A stretch of 64,000 bases of DNA from Paenibacillus senegalensis JC66 (lineage in GTDB: Bacteria; Bacillota; Bacilli; Paenibacillales; NBRC-103111), in the NCBI RefSeq assembly GCF_000285515.1, contig NZ_HE610957.1, positions 71,294 to 135,293 on the forward strand, read 5' to 3'. The notes under the pieces were generated by a model that was not told where the DNA came from, made no database searches, and was given only the letters and a program-made list of their open reading frames with translations. Below, piece after piece: positions 1 through 8,251 of this stretch. Numbering within the stretch: the first letter of the stretch is position 1; each line of letters opens with the position of its first letter. Position numbers and translations under genes: made by a program.

Positions 1-47
1 ATTTAAATAGGCGGGGGAATGACTTAAAGGACTATCATAACTTAAGA

Positions 48-90
48 GGCCGTACCCGAGGTTATCCAGCCTATCGGGGGCGGTCTTTTT
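48..90 (+). terminator. Probable terminator of an upstream gene
   Basis: Imperfect stem: GGCCGtaCCCGA pairs with TCGGGggCGGTC across a 14-base loop and runs straight into TTTTT. No gene is visible before it, so it probably ends a gene lying outside the window. Bases 91-227 hold nothing I recognise. Confidence 0.45.
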
Positions 91-228
91 AGCATGCTTT
101 CAATGGGAGTCAAGGATGCATTTGTCGGTAATGTCTGGTTTCACGGGGACTGAGTCGTCATAGCTTATTAACGTACGAAAATAATCAACTTTTGTAAGTT
201 TTATCGTATTTATAGCTTATTCGATTGA

Positions 229-256
229 ACATCTTGGGGTATAAAGACATAAAGTA
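229..256 (+). promoter_or_regulatory. Sigma-K type promoter of the first glycosyltransferase
   Basis: AC at 229-230, a 17-base spacer, then CATAAAGTA at 248-256. This fits the mother-cell late-sporulation consensus AC-N16/17-CATAnnnTA. The -10 lies 37 bases before the GTG start at 293. The match is read from the sequence; sigma-K use is inferred. Confidence 0.6.
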
Positions 257-292
257 GAGGGTAATCAACTTTTAAAAATGGGGTGACAACAG

Positions 293-1408
293 GTGCCTAC
301 GATCAGCCTCTGCATGATTGTAAAAAACGAGGAACATGTGCTGCACCAATGCTTAAACAGTGTCAAGGATGTCTGTGATGAAATCATCATTGTTGATACA
401 GGTTCCTCGGACCGGACAAAAGAAATTGCCGGGGAATTCACTGACCGCATTTTTGACTTCGAATGGATCGATGATTTTTCGGCTGCCAGACAGTACTCCT
501 TCGAACAGGCAACGATGGATTATATATTATGGTTGGATGCGGATGATATGCTGCTTGACCAGGACAGGACAAAGCTGAAATTGTTAAAAGAAACTTTAGA
601 TTCTTCAGTTGATGTGGTTTCGATGCTGTACCATATCGCATTTGATGCTGCGGGCAAGCCAACATTCACTTATAGGAGAAACCGGCTCGTCAAGCGCTCG
701 AAAGGGTTTCGCTGGATTGGTCCCGTTCATGAATATTTAGAAGTCGGCGGTTCTATTATACTTTCAGATATAGCCGTAACCCATAAGAAATCTATGAAAC
801 CTGCCACTTCAATTCAAAGTGACCGCAATCTGAGGATTTACGAGAACCGGCTCAAGAAAGGGGAGGCCTTTAGCCCGCGTGATTTATTTTATTATGCGAA
901 TGAATTGAGAGACCATCAGCAGCATTTAAAAGCGATTATATATTACCGGGAATTTTTGGCAACGAAAAAGGGCTGGATTGAAGATGAAATACGGGCCTGC
1001 ATTAATATGGCCAGCTGTTACTACACACTCGGGGAAACGTCCAAGGAGCTTGAATCATTGGTTATGTCCCTGAACTACGATGTTCCGCGGCCGGAGGTTT
1101 CGTGCAAAATCGGAGATAATTACAAGGCCAGGAATAAGTATTCACAAGCAATTGTCTGGTATAAACTGGCGCTAGAGGTAAAAGTTGAAGATACCCAAGG
1201 GTTTGTGCAGGAGCATTTTTCTACCTGGTATCCGCATCTGCAGCTATGCTTCTGCTATTGGCAGCTGGGGGAGAAGGAGCTTGCGGTAGAGCATAACAAC
1301 AAAGCAAGGCAGTATCAGCCGAATTCGTCTCAGGTCAAGCATAATGACGAGTTCTTCAAGACCTATTTCGAAAGCGTTGGCGCTAATAAACCGCTTAAGG
1401 AGTCATAA
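293..1408 (+). CDS. Family 2 glycosyltransferase with C-terminal TPR region (SunS-like)
   Basis: A 371-residue cytoplasmic glycosyltransferase that should transfer a sugar from a nucleotide-sugar donor, probably onto a spore-surface glycoprotein. The N-terminus has the GT-A fold signature: SLCMIVKNEE at about residue 5, VDTGSSDRT at about 35, and the metal-binding LWLDADD at about 80. Residues from about 195 onward form helical repeats of TPR character (LFYYANELRDH, AIIYYREFLA, KYSQAIVWYKLALE). The GTG start at 293 follows GGGGTG with weak spacing. It is preceded by a sigma-K type promoter and its stop overlaps the ATG of the decayed pyruvyltransferase at 1408, so the two were once a transcription unit. 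A paralogue of the same layout lies at 9938. The acceptor is unknown. Confidence 0.85.
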   Translation: MPTISLCMIVKNEEHVLHQCLNSVKDVCDEIIIVDTGSSDRTKEIAGEFTDRIFDFEWIDDFSAARQYSFEQATMDYILWLDADDMLLDQDRTKLKLLKETLDSSVDVVSMLYHIAFDAAGKPTFTYRRNRLVKRSKGFRWIGPVHEYLEVGGSIILSDIAVTHKKSMKPATSIQSDRNLRIYENRLKKGEAFSPRDLFYYANELRDHQQHLKAIIYYREFLATKKGWIEDEIRACINMASCYYTLGETSKELESLVMSLNYDVPRPEVSCKIGDNYKARNKYSQAIVWYKLALEVKVEDTQGFVQEHFSTWYPHLQLCFCYWQLGEKELAVEHNNKARQYQPNSSQVKHNDEFFKTYFESVGANKPLKES

Positions 1409-1886
1409 TGGCAAGGAAGCTGTTTTACAGCGAAGCGGTTAGTCGAACAAAGCTATCAAATTTATCTTTACCCGTCGTATCGGAATGATAAGAATTCTTG
1501 CAGAAGACTGTATAAGAAAATCAACGCTCCACAACAAGTACAACTGGAGGCCAAACTGCAGACTGAGCAAGAGCTGATAACGGTCTTATCTTCCTGCGAA
1601 TTTACTATTAATCTCAAGCACACATCCGAATGTTATTTCGCTTGCCGCGGGCGTTCCCTGCATTGCGGTTCCCTGTCGCTTCAAGGTGTTTGATTTGATG
1701 GCTTCCTTGGACTTGAAGCATTTGGCCGTATCGACTGGTGAGAGCAATTCGACGGCTGAGCTGGCTGAATGGATACGGTTAGTCAAGCTGAACCGCAGCG
1801 CCACTGTGACCAAGTACCGGGAGAAAGTACAGGTTTATAGACCGTTGTTCGAAGCGCTGTTCCATGAAAAATTTCCGCTAACCTGA
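1408..1886 (+). pseudogene. Decayed polysaccharide pyruvyltransferase-family gene (C-terminal remnant)
   Basis: Only the C-terminal half of a pyruvyltransferase-like protein remains, spread over frames. From about 1421 the reading LVEQSYQIYLYPSYRND leads to CEFTINLKHTS; one extra base near 1628 shifts frame, and NVISLAAGVPCIAVPCRF and KVFDLMASLDLKHLAV follow to a stop at 1884-1886. Laid beside the intact gene at 8252-9346 (FSFTINFKLHSNYLSLAAAV, then FIALGYRFKVFDFAKSVEL) the homology is plain. The ATG at 1408 overlaps the preceding stop but opens a frame that closes after 26 codons. The N-terminal ~200 residues are missing, so this is true decay rather than one sequencing slip. Confidence 0.75.
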
Positions 1887-2054
1887 ATCCATTCAAATAG
1901 GTTGTAGGAAACGTTTGATCATTACCAACATTTTGCATGATTCTCATACCAGGCTTCAATCCAGCAAGATATAGAATTTCGAACGTTTAATAATCTATAT
2001 CTTGGCGCCGCTTGTAGATGCAAACCAGTTATGCAAAATGATTATATAAAAAGA

Positions 2055-2081
2055 AACCCCCTTTGTTTTATAAAGGGGGTT
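2055..2081. terminator. Intrinsic terminator hairpin
   Basis: Perfect 10-bp stem AACCCCCTTT (2055-2064) and AAAGGGGGTT (2072-2081) with a 7-base loop, followed by TCTTC. It lies 170 bases after the pyruvyltransferase remnant and probably ended that older transcription unit. Confidence 0.6.
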
Positions 2082-2499
2082 CTTCGATGTGAGCAGCCCG
2101 AGTTGCCATATCGACATATCCGTTATTTGGAAGCAGGAGACTACGCTAGTTTAGTAATAACACTTGCATAATCAGGATTTCTACCGAAACTACAATATAA
2201 TTACCGGTTACTGCTTTCCTGGCGTTTCGTTCATTCGTAATAACCGATTTTTGGAAACGCCGAATACGGAGCACATCATCGCGACATGAAGCTGCAGGCA
2301 GTGTCTGTGGATGAATGGATAAATCAGCGCGGGAAAATAAGTAGATTTCTAGCGCATCTTTTCTGAATACAGTAAAACAGCTCCAGCCGAAAACAACAAA
2401 GCTCTTCAAACGAAACTGCAGGATTCGAAGTATGTTAAGACTGCTGCGCCAAGTTTAATATAAAAAACAAGCGCACGAGTAAATTGCACCGCAAATTAA

Positions 2500-2537
2500 A
2501 ACCCCAAGAATGTTGATAGTACGGCACTCTTGGGGTT
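2500..2537 (-). terminator. Terminator of the collagen-like gene
   Basis: Perfect 10-bp stem AACCCCAAGA (2500-2509) with TCTTGGGGTT (2528-2537). Read on the minus strand it is followed by TTTAATTT. It sits 62 bases past the stop of the minus-strand collagen-like gene. Confidence 0.75.
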
Positions 2538-2599
2538 AATTTTAAACTGCGACTTTTCGGACTGATAAGTCCTGTACACCCTAGATTCTTACATTAACA

Positions 2600-3919
2600 T
2601 TAGGGCGATAAGCTTCCTAGCTCTAATATGCTTATTGTTGTAAACTCAGTCACATTTGCACTATTATCTAGAGTAAGACATATATCGGTTGGACCGCTGC
2701 TCGTATTATAAATAATAGATTTGCTTACGCTAACATGTGGGATTCCTGTTGTATCAGGAGCCTGACTTCGAGCCTCACTTCCATTAATGGTACTGCTGAT
2801 ACCCATATCTGTTATACTCGAAGTGATTTCAGTAGTTGCAGTGTTGGTATACTCAAGGAAATAAGAAATAAGATACATTTTATTTCCATCCAAACTAAAG
2901 AGTCCACCTGAGTAGCTTATACCTGTACCATTAATAGTTGCCGGTCCTGTAAAAGGGATAGCTGTATTTGCTGCAATATTAGAGGCGGTATTTCGGGCAA
3001 TAAAGAGGTTGTTTCCAGTAAAGACTGATCCGTCTGCTCCAGTAGCCCCCGTCGGCCCTGTTACCCCGGTCGCGCCTGTCGGCCCCGTTGCGCCCGTGGC
3101 ACCTGTCGCGCCCGTAGCGCCTGCGGCTCCAGTAGCCCCTGTGGCACCAGTCGCACCTGTTGCTCCAGTAACGCCCGTGGCGCCTGTGGCTCCCGTAGCC
3201 CCAGTTGTCCCTGTCGGTCCGGTAGCCCCTGAACCTGTCGGTCCTGTCGGTCCCTGTTGGCCGATCGGCACCCAGTTCCCCCAGGCAGCACCTCCATTCT
3301 GGCTGCTCCGGTAGAACAGTGCCGGATTCGAAATATACAGCTGCTGCACAAAATCCCCGACACGCGATACGTACAGCGTCCATACCTGCGGATGCGCCAC
3401 GCCCGGAGGACTGCTGCCGTCCGTCGGCCCGGTGCTGCTGTCGCTGTCCGAGCTGTATATGCCCGGGTCTTTGTAATCGTCCAGGCTACTCGTGGACTGC
3501 TCTCGCATAAACGGCATAACGCCATTTGACGCATCCAGCGTCACCACTCCAGTCTGGCCGTTAATGCTGATGACGCCGCCCGGCGCCCCGGTCGGGCCGG
3601 CCGGTCCTGTAGGGCCACGCAGAGTGGGTATGTTTGTTGCTGTCTTGAGCTTGGAATCGAGCATCATCTCCTGGCGGAAGATCGTATCCAGCATAGCTTG
3701 GGTGCTTTTGTTGACTTCGAGTACCTCTTGCAGGGTGGCAGGGGGGCCGCTTGCTCCTTGAAGCGTACCTAAAGCAAATTGAATTTTCTCTCCTTCCGCA
3801 TTGATGATGTGAGCAAGCCCCAACTCCTCCATTGCGATGGAGGACATCAACAGGTTCACTACATCATCCCGCGTCAGTGTTATGTTCGGAGATATGTTAG
3901 GAATATTCGGATTGGACAA
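2600..3919 (-). CDS. BclA-like collagen glycoprotein with an inserted pyocin-knob-like domain
   Basis: A 439-residue spore-surface fibre protein. Residues 1-98 are a helical head without signal peptide ([18 protein letters not shown], then [19 protein letters not shown]), which recurs alone in nearby small proteins. Residues 101-115 are a short GPT/GPA collagen segment. Residues about 135-219 resemble the pyocin-knob/tail-fibre collar fold ([28 protein letters not shown]). Residues 223-297 are a long run of G-A-T/G-P-T triplets, whose threonines are typical O-glycosylation sites. Residues 298-439 match the globular BclA C-terminal trimerisation domain in character. The start is TTG at 3919 after AGGAGGG with a 7-base gap. 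It has a sigma-K type promoter and its own terminator, and glycosyltransferase genes flank it. Confidence 0.88.
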   Translation of the reverse strand: MSNPNIPNISPNITLTRDDVVNLLMSSIAMEELGLAHIINAEGEKIQFALGTLQGASGPPATLQEVLEVNKSTQAMLDTIFRQEMMLDSKLKTATNIPTLRGPTGPAGPTGAPGGVISINGQTGVVTLDASNGVMPFMREQSTSSLDDYKDPGIYSSDSDSSTGPTDGSSPPGVAHPQVWTLYVSRVGDFVQQLYISNPALFYRSSQNGGAAWGNWVPIGQQGPTGPTGSGATGPTGTTGATGATGATGVTGATGATGATGATGAAGATGATGATGATGPTGATGVTGPTGATGADGSVFTGNNLFIARNTASNIAANTAIPFTGPATINGTGISYSGGLFSLDGNKMYLISYFLEYTNTATTEITSSITDMGISSTINGSEARSQAPDTTGIPHVSVSKSIIYNTSSGPTDICLTLDNSANVTEFTTISILELGSLSP

Positions 3920-3950
3920 ATCAAAACCCTCCTTATTAATAGAACTGATC

Positions 3951-3977
3951 TAATATATGCCGAATAGTCATTCTGGT
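3951..3977 (-). promoter_or_regulatory. Sigma-K type promoter of the collagen-like gene
   Basis: On the minus strand: AC (complement of 3976-3977), a 16-base spacer, then CATATATTA (complement of 3951-3959). This is an exact fit to AC-N16-CATAnnnTA, 32 bases before the TTG start. Confidence 0.65.
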
Positions 3978-4549
3978 AAGGTATATGAGCCTAGTAGGCA
4001 AGGAAGTTACGCAAATAAGGTGGAAAAATACGGCTGCACTTATGCTTGTACACCGAAACAACAGCTGGCAGCAATAGAGGAGACTATATAATAAAGGGAG
4101 GAATACGGTAACAAGCAGCTGGCCCCCAGTAAAGGGGACCAGCTGCTTGTTTAGATAAACGGATTGATCCAGCACAGGAGATGATTGCCTAACCTTAGCT
4201 GATGTCGTATGTGCAGGACTAGATTTGAAGTGAGCTGCAGGGGTGATCCAATGAAGGCCAATGGAGAAATAGGTTTGAATAGACCTGATATATCAGCTCA
4301 GTCTTTACAGGCCGGCTGCACGCCGGAATTGCGATAGGCTTCCGCTTGCTTACGGTGAAACCGCGTCCGTTCACTATCGTACGTTAAAAAGAAATTTTAT
4401 CGTTGGAAACGGGAACTCCTCATTATGTGAATGAATAAAGTGGAATAGGTCTACGGGCAATAACGCAGACTCTCCCAATCCCCAATTTACTATAAATCTT
4501 ACTGCTGGCTGCCGCTATCAATTTTGTATAATGTGAAGGAGGCATTGCA
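3978..4549. other. Intergenic region between divergent spore-surface genes
   Basis: About 570 bases with no convincing gene. The only clear structure is the hairpin at 4111-4150. I see no CATAnnnTA box close to the GTG start at 4550, so that gene's promoter is not identified. Confidence 0.4.
4111..4150. terminator. Strong inverted repeat, possible terminator
   Basis: Long near-perfect stem: ACAAGCAGCTGG plus CCCC pairs with GGGG plus CCAGCTGCTTGT, with one bulged base on each side and a short loop. No long T-run follows on either strand. It stands in the spacer between divergent genes, so it may be a leftover terminator or a processing or regulatory structure. Confidence 0.45.
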
Positions 4550-6124
4550 GTGCGCGTACTTATAGGAAGTCCTATCAACCAGAAGCCGTACATTTTGAAA
4601 CATTTTCTGGAAGTGCTTCGCCAGGTAGAACAAACGTTCATTAAGATCGAATACCTATTTTATGATGACAACGAATCCGAAGAATCAAGTCAAATGCTCC
4701 AGGAATTCGCCGAACAGTCAGCTTCCCATTCGGTTTCCTGTCGCTTGCTTCATACGGATCGGTCCACAGCGGCATTATCGGTACGGGGTGAGGAAACTCA
4801 CTATTGGACCGATGTGTTAATCCAGAAGATTGCGGGGTTGAAAAATAGGATCATAGATTTTGCCGTCAGAGAGGACTTCGATTATTTACTTCTGATTGAT
4901 TCGGATGTATTGATCCACCCGCGTACGATCGAGCATTTGATTGAAACAAATAAGGACATTGTAAGCGAAATATTCTGGACGCGTTGGTTGCCGGAGGCTG
5001 ATCCGCTCCCTCAGGTGTGGCTCTCCGATCAGTACACGCTGTGTTCCAAAAAAAGGGGGGAGAAGCTGTCCGCTGCAGAAGAAGCACGGCGCATAGACAC
5101 CTTTTTGAATCAGCTGCGAAAGCCAGGACTTTATGAAGTAGGCGGACTCGGAGCCTGTACACTCATCAGCAAAAAGGCGCTCGCCGCGGGTGTTAACTTT
5201 AACGACATCCCAAACTTGTCCTTTTGGGGGGAGGATCGGCATTTCTGCGTACGAGCTGCCGCGCTCGGTTTCCCGTTGTTCGTTGATACGCATTACCCTG
5301 CCTATCACCTATACAGAGATGCCGATCTTGAGGGCGTTCAGAGCTTTAAGCAAGCTAATGGCCTTGAGGTCGATAAAAACAAGGAAACCTCGCTTTATCC
5401 GAGATCATCTATCCGAACGACACAGAGAAAGCCGAAATTAACGCTTTCTATGATCATGAGAAATGAAGCGGACCGTTATTTGCGCCGAGTGCTCGTGGAA
5501 CATCGGGCGTATATCGATGAGGCAGTCATTATCGATGACGGCAGTGATGATCACAGCGTCCGGCTATGCCGGGAGCTGCTGGACGGTATACCGCTGCATA
5601 TCGTGCAAAACCATACACCGCGGTTCAGCAACGAAATCGAGCTGCGGAAACAACAATGGCAAGAAACAATTCGAACGGAGCCGGAATGGATCCTCAATTT
5701 GGATGCGGATGAAATGTTCGAATCCCGATTTAAGGACGAAGTGCGGGCACTCCTTCGCTCCGAGCGCGTAGATGTCTATTATTTCAGATTGTACGACTTC
5801 TGGAACGAGAATCATTACCGTGAAGATGAGCTCTGGTGTGCTCACCTGACCTACCGCCCTTTTCTTATGCGATACCGGAAGGACTTTGCTTATACGTGGA
5901 AGGAGACGCCTCAGCATTGCGGCCGTTTCCCTGCCAATCTATCCGAACTTCAGGGAGCGGTCTCTTCCTTGAGACTTAAACATTTTGGCTGGGCGAATGA
6001 GAAGGACCGCATAAACAAATATAATCGCTATCTCGCTCTTGATCCAAACGGCCAATACGGTTCGACCGCCCAGTATGAATCGATTCTTGACAAAGAGCCA
6101 CGCTTAATCCAATGGATAGAATAG
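4550..6124 (+). CDS. Bifunctional-looking protein with two glycosyltransferase domains
   Basis: A 524-residue cytoplasmic protein with two GT-A modules in tandem. The first (about 1-285) starts MRVLIGSPINQKPYILKHFL and carries YLLLIDSDVLIHP (about residue 120), GGLGACTLISKKAL and FWGEDRHFCVRA, as in Anp1/GT2-like enzymes. The second (about 297-524) starts LTLSMIMRNEADRYLRR and has VIIDDGSDDHS and ILNLDADEMFE, a classical GT2 core with DXD. The GTG start at 4550 follows GAAGGAGG with good spacing. The gene stands alone between the collagen-like gene and the convergent CgeB/pyruvyltransferase operon. It could add two successive sugars to one glycan. Substrates cannot be read from the sequence. 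Confidence 0.83.
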   Translation: MRVLIGSPINQKPYILKHFLEVLRQVEQTFIKIEYLFYDDNESEESSQMLQEFAEQSASHSVSCRLLHTDRSTAALSVRGEETHYWTDVLIQKIAGLKNRIIDFAVREDFDYLLLIDSDVLIHPRTIEHLIETNKDIVSEIFWTRWLPEADPLPQVWLSDQYTLCSKKRGEKLSAAEEARRIDTFLNQLRKPGLYEVGGLGACTLISKKALAAGVNFNDIPNLSFWGEDRHFCVRAAALGFPLFVDTHYPAYHLYRDADLEGVQSFKQANGLEVDKNKETSLYPRSSIRTTQRKPKLTLSMIMRNEADRYLRRVLVEHRAYIDEAVIIDDGSDDHSVRLCRELLDGIPLHIVQNHTPRFSNEIELRKQQWQETIRTEPEWILNLDADEMFESRFKDEVRALLRSERVDVYYFRLYDFWNENHYREDELWCAHLTYRPFLMRYRKDFAYTWKETPQHCGRFPANLSELQGAVSSLRLKHFGWANEKDRINKYNRYLALDPNGQYGSTAQYESILDKEPRLIQWIE

Positions 6125-6262
6125 CTGCAATGATTGCCGGCATATAGTTGACGCTCCTTCAAGATAGAAGCATCGAGAGGATATTTTCCTATATGGATGA
6201 ATGTCCTCTCCATTAGTTGTAAAACAGTGGACATGCGGTTTGCGTTGCCTTTCTTCCTGCAC

Positions 6263-6293
6263 AAAAAAAAGCTGCGGGCGAAAGAGCCGCAGC
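6263..6293 (-). terminator. Terminator of the minus-strand glycan operon
   Basis: Stem GCTGCGG (6271-6277) with CCGCAGC (6287-6293). On the minus strand the stem is followed by TTTTTTTT (complement of 6263-6270). It ends the operon 9346-6413. Confidence 0.8.
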
Positions 6294-6412
6294 GTGTGTC
6301 ATAAAAACACTAGAGTAGGTTGGGAGGAATCAATAAACAAGAAATAACAAAAAGCAAGAAAACGAAGATTTTCAAGGTTAAAGTAAAAGCAGTAATTGAG
6401 CTTGCAGTTTGG

Positions 6413-7291
6413 CTACTGTAACGCATCAATTATATTGACAAGTTCGCGGGCTCTATGGCGATACGTATGATTGGCCAGCAGATGCTGGTAGCCGGCGTTA
6501 GCGATTTTCTGAGCCTGGTCCAAATTGTTCAAGTAATAATCAATGTGATCCAGCAGTTCATCGCGGTTTTGAAACAGGACCAGATGCTTCTTATCTTCGA
6601 ATAGCTGTTCCATACCGGGGACATAATCTGACAGGACCAGTGCGCCGCAGCCCATTCCTTCGAAAAGCCGCATATTAATGCTGCTGCTCCAGTCTGCTGT
6701 TACATTAATGACAATTTTGGAACGGCCGTATACTTTAGCTAATTCATGGAGATAAACGTTGGAACGGAAGGATAGCGAGCACTTGTCGTGGAAGCGGGTT
6801 TTTATCGCTTTTATCGCCATAATGCGATCTAGATAGTTAGTTGTATCCAGGTTTCCAATAAACGAAATATCCGTGGTGCGCTGCACCAAAGGATCCGTAT
6901 AATTGAAAATATCTACAGTCATCGCGAATGGGAAAAAACGAACCGGTACGGGAAACTTATCTGCTAAATGCAGAGAATGAGCCATCAGCACTATATCCGT
7001 TTTGTAAGAACGGTTCAACATAAGATTAGTTTGCAGACGATTCTCTCCATGGGTAACCCAGAACAGCTTCGGTACCTTGACCTGTTCAATGTTCTTTACC
7101 TTGACCGGGGGCCTGGACGAGCTTTCTACAAATAATACAGCTGTGTATTTCGACATATTCAACTGCCTGAAATCGATTTCGCCAGAAAGCTGATCTACAT
7201 GCCAGCCAATCTCATTCAGCCCGTCCTCTAAGTAACTTCCCGGTGAAAATTTTGTTTTGCCATAGCACATAAGGATCCTGTTCTTACTCAT
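6413..7291 (-). CDS. CgeB-like group 1 glycosyltransferase
   Basis: A 292-residue GT-B type glycosyltransferase related to the spore-maturation protein CgeB. The C-terminal half carries the family's donor-binding signature: MRLFEGMGCGALVLSDYVPG (about residues 207-226), then a run like YLNNLDQAQKIANAGYQHL. The N-terminal half has ILMCYGKTKFSPG and a Rossmann-like alternation. I place the start at the ATG 7291, preceded by AAGGAGG; an upstream in-frame codon at 7339 lacks a site. It overlaps the stop of the previous gene by 8 bases, so translation is coupled. Last gene of the three-gene operon. CgeB-type proteins act on mother-cell glycans of the spore surface, which suits the location. Confidence 0.8.
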   Translation of the reverse strand: MSKNRILMCYGKTKFSPGSYLEDGLNEIGWHVDQLSGEIDFRQLNMSKYTAVLFVESSSRPPVKVKNIEQVKVPKLFWVTHGENRLQTNLMLNRSYKTDIVLMAHSLHLADKFPVPVRFFPFAMTVDIFNYTDPLVQRTTDISFIGNLDTTNYLDRIMAIKAIKTRFHDKCSLSFRSNVYLHELAKVYGRSKIVINVTADWSSSINMRLFEGMGCGALVLSDYVPGMEQLFEDKKHLVLFQNRDELLDHIDYYLNNLDQAQKIANAGYQHLLANHTYRHRARELVNIIDALQ

Positions 7292-8237
7292 GTTGCCCGG
7301 CCTCCTTGGAGTCTCTAATGATTTGCTTGATCGACTCAAGAAACTCAGCTGCTCTTTTTCTGGTAGAGTGCTTCTGCCGGATCATGTTCATTCCGTTTAG
7401 AGCTATTAGGCTTCTTTCCTCTTCATGGCGCAAATAGTAGTAAGCCTTCTCCTCGAAATTATGTTCATCAATTGCAACAAAATTCACCCCGGGAATGAAA
7501 CCCAGATCACCTATTTCCGGCGAGTAGGGGGCCATTAATAAGCTGTTGCAGGCTGCGATCTCGAAATATTTCATGACCGGATAATGATAGATGGAATTGC
7601 AGGTAAAACAGATTTTTGCTTTATTTAGCTCCATAGCGTATTTCTTTCCAACCTTTGCCGTCACATCCTGATCATCGATTTGACGATAGCCGGGATGCGG
7701 CAGGTGCATAAATTCAGGTCGTTCAGCCAACCGTTTGACGATAGTGGTTCTGAGTGGGTAGTAGGGCTCAATCAGGGCGCCCGTCATTAAAAGGTCCGTC
7801 TCTTTGTGAAGGTCATAATCAGTGAAAATGTCTGTATTGGCATGGTGGGGAAGCCATCGCATTTGCTTGGAGAATTCGGGATACCATTTAAGGAATCGGT
7901 CGCGATAATGAGTAAACACGTACCGGACCTCTTCATCATGCAGAACTTGCTTTCTTCCCGGATAATTATAATGCAAATCATGCAGACCGACAGCGAAGGG
8001 CACGGGTAGGTCCTTCAGTCCGGTGACGACTGGCGAACCGTTCTCGAGGTAATCGTTGAAGTAAACAAAATCCGGTGTTACATTAATCGACTCGATAATA
8101 TCCATTATCCTCCCCGAGGAGTGGGACACCTGCAGATCGGAGATTCGGGCTAGCTCATTTACAAAGTAATAGGAAGCCGGGACTGTGTATTTACGATCGT
8201 CCCTCGTCATAAAGAGTATTTTTAATTTGTCCACCAC
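7284..8237 (-). CDS. CgeB-like glycosyltransferase
   Basis: A 317-residue second CgeB-like protein. Features seen: KILFMTRDDRKYTVPASYYF at the start, LHDLHYNYPGRK and RWLPHHANTDIF in the middle, then MKYFEIAACNSLLMAPY and a C-terminal helix ending in RAAEFLESIKQI, the position of the donor-binding region. GTG codons at 8237 and 8234 follow AGAGGAGGA. It lies 14 bases after the pyruvyltransferase and overlaps the next glycosyltransferase, so all three probably modify the same glycan. Substrate unknown. Confidence 0.78.
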   Translation of the reverse strand: MVDKLKILFMTRDDRKYTVPASYYFVNELARISDLQVSHSSGRIMDIIESINVTPDFVYFNDYLENGSPVVTGLKDLPVPFAVGLHDLHYNYPGRKQVLHDEEVRYVFTHYRDRFLKWYPEFSKQMRWLPHHANTDIFTDYDLHKETDLLMTGALIEPYYPLRTTIVKRLAERPEFMHLPHPGYRQIDDQDVTAKVGKKYAMELNKAKICFTCNSIYHYPVMKYFEIAACNSLLMAPYSPEIGDLGFIPGVNFVAIDEHNFEEKAYYYLRHEEERSLIALNGMNMIRQKHSTRKRAAEFLESIKQIIRDSKEAGQHE

Positions 8238-8251
8238 GATCCTCCTCTTTG

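Larger units (their letters stand above)
1887..2599. other. Non-coding stretch with possible gene debris
   Basis: About 700 bases without a convincing gene. Two terminators (2055-2081, 2500-2537) lie in it. On the plus strand, 2268-2345 reads MKLQAVSVDEWINQRGK and a shifted frame continues open to about 2462 (IFSEYSKTAPAENNKALQ). VSVDEW recalls the segment before the catalytic core of FkbM-type methyltransferases, so this may be a methyltransferase remnant, but the match is too short to name. Confidence 0.3.

Noticed and set aside
2146-2409. 87-residue minus-strand frame
   Set aside because: No ribosome-binding site, no recognisable motif, and it lies in a region of decayed sequence with two terminators.
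3061-3300. CRISPR-like regular repeat signal
   Set aside because: The periodicity is 9 bases and codes for collagen triplets; there are no spacers.
3009-3314. Plus-strand open frame of Ala-Pro-Val repeats opposite the collagen gene
   Set aside because: It is the reverse complement of the G-x-T repeats of the minus-strand collagen gene; repeats keep all frames open.
3936-4175. 79-residue minus-strand hydrophobic frame upstream of the collagen gene
   Set aside because: It covers the sigma-K type promoter and a strong hairpin; no binding site.
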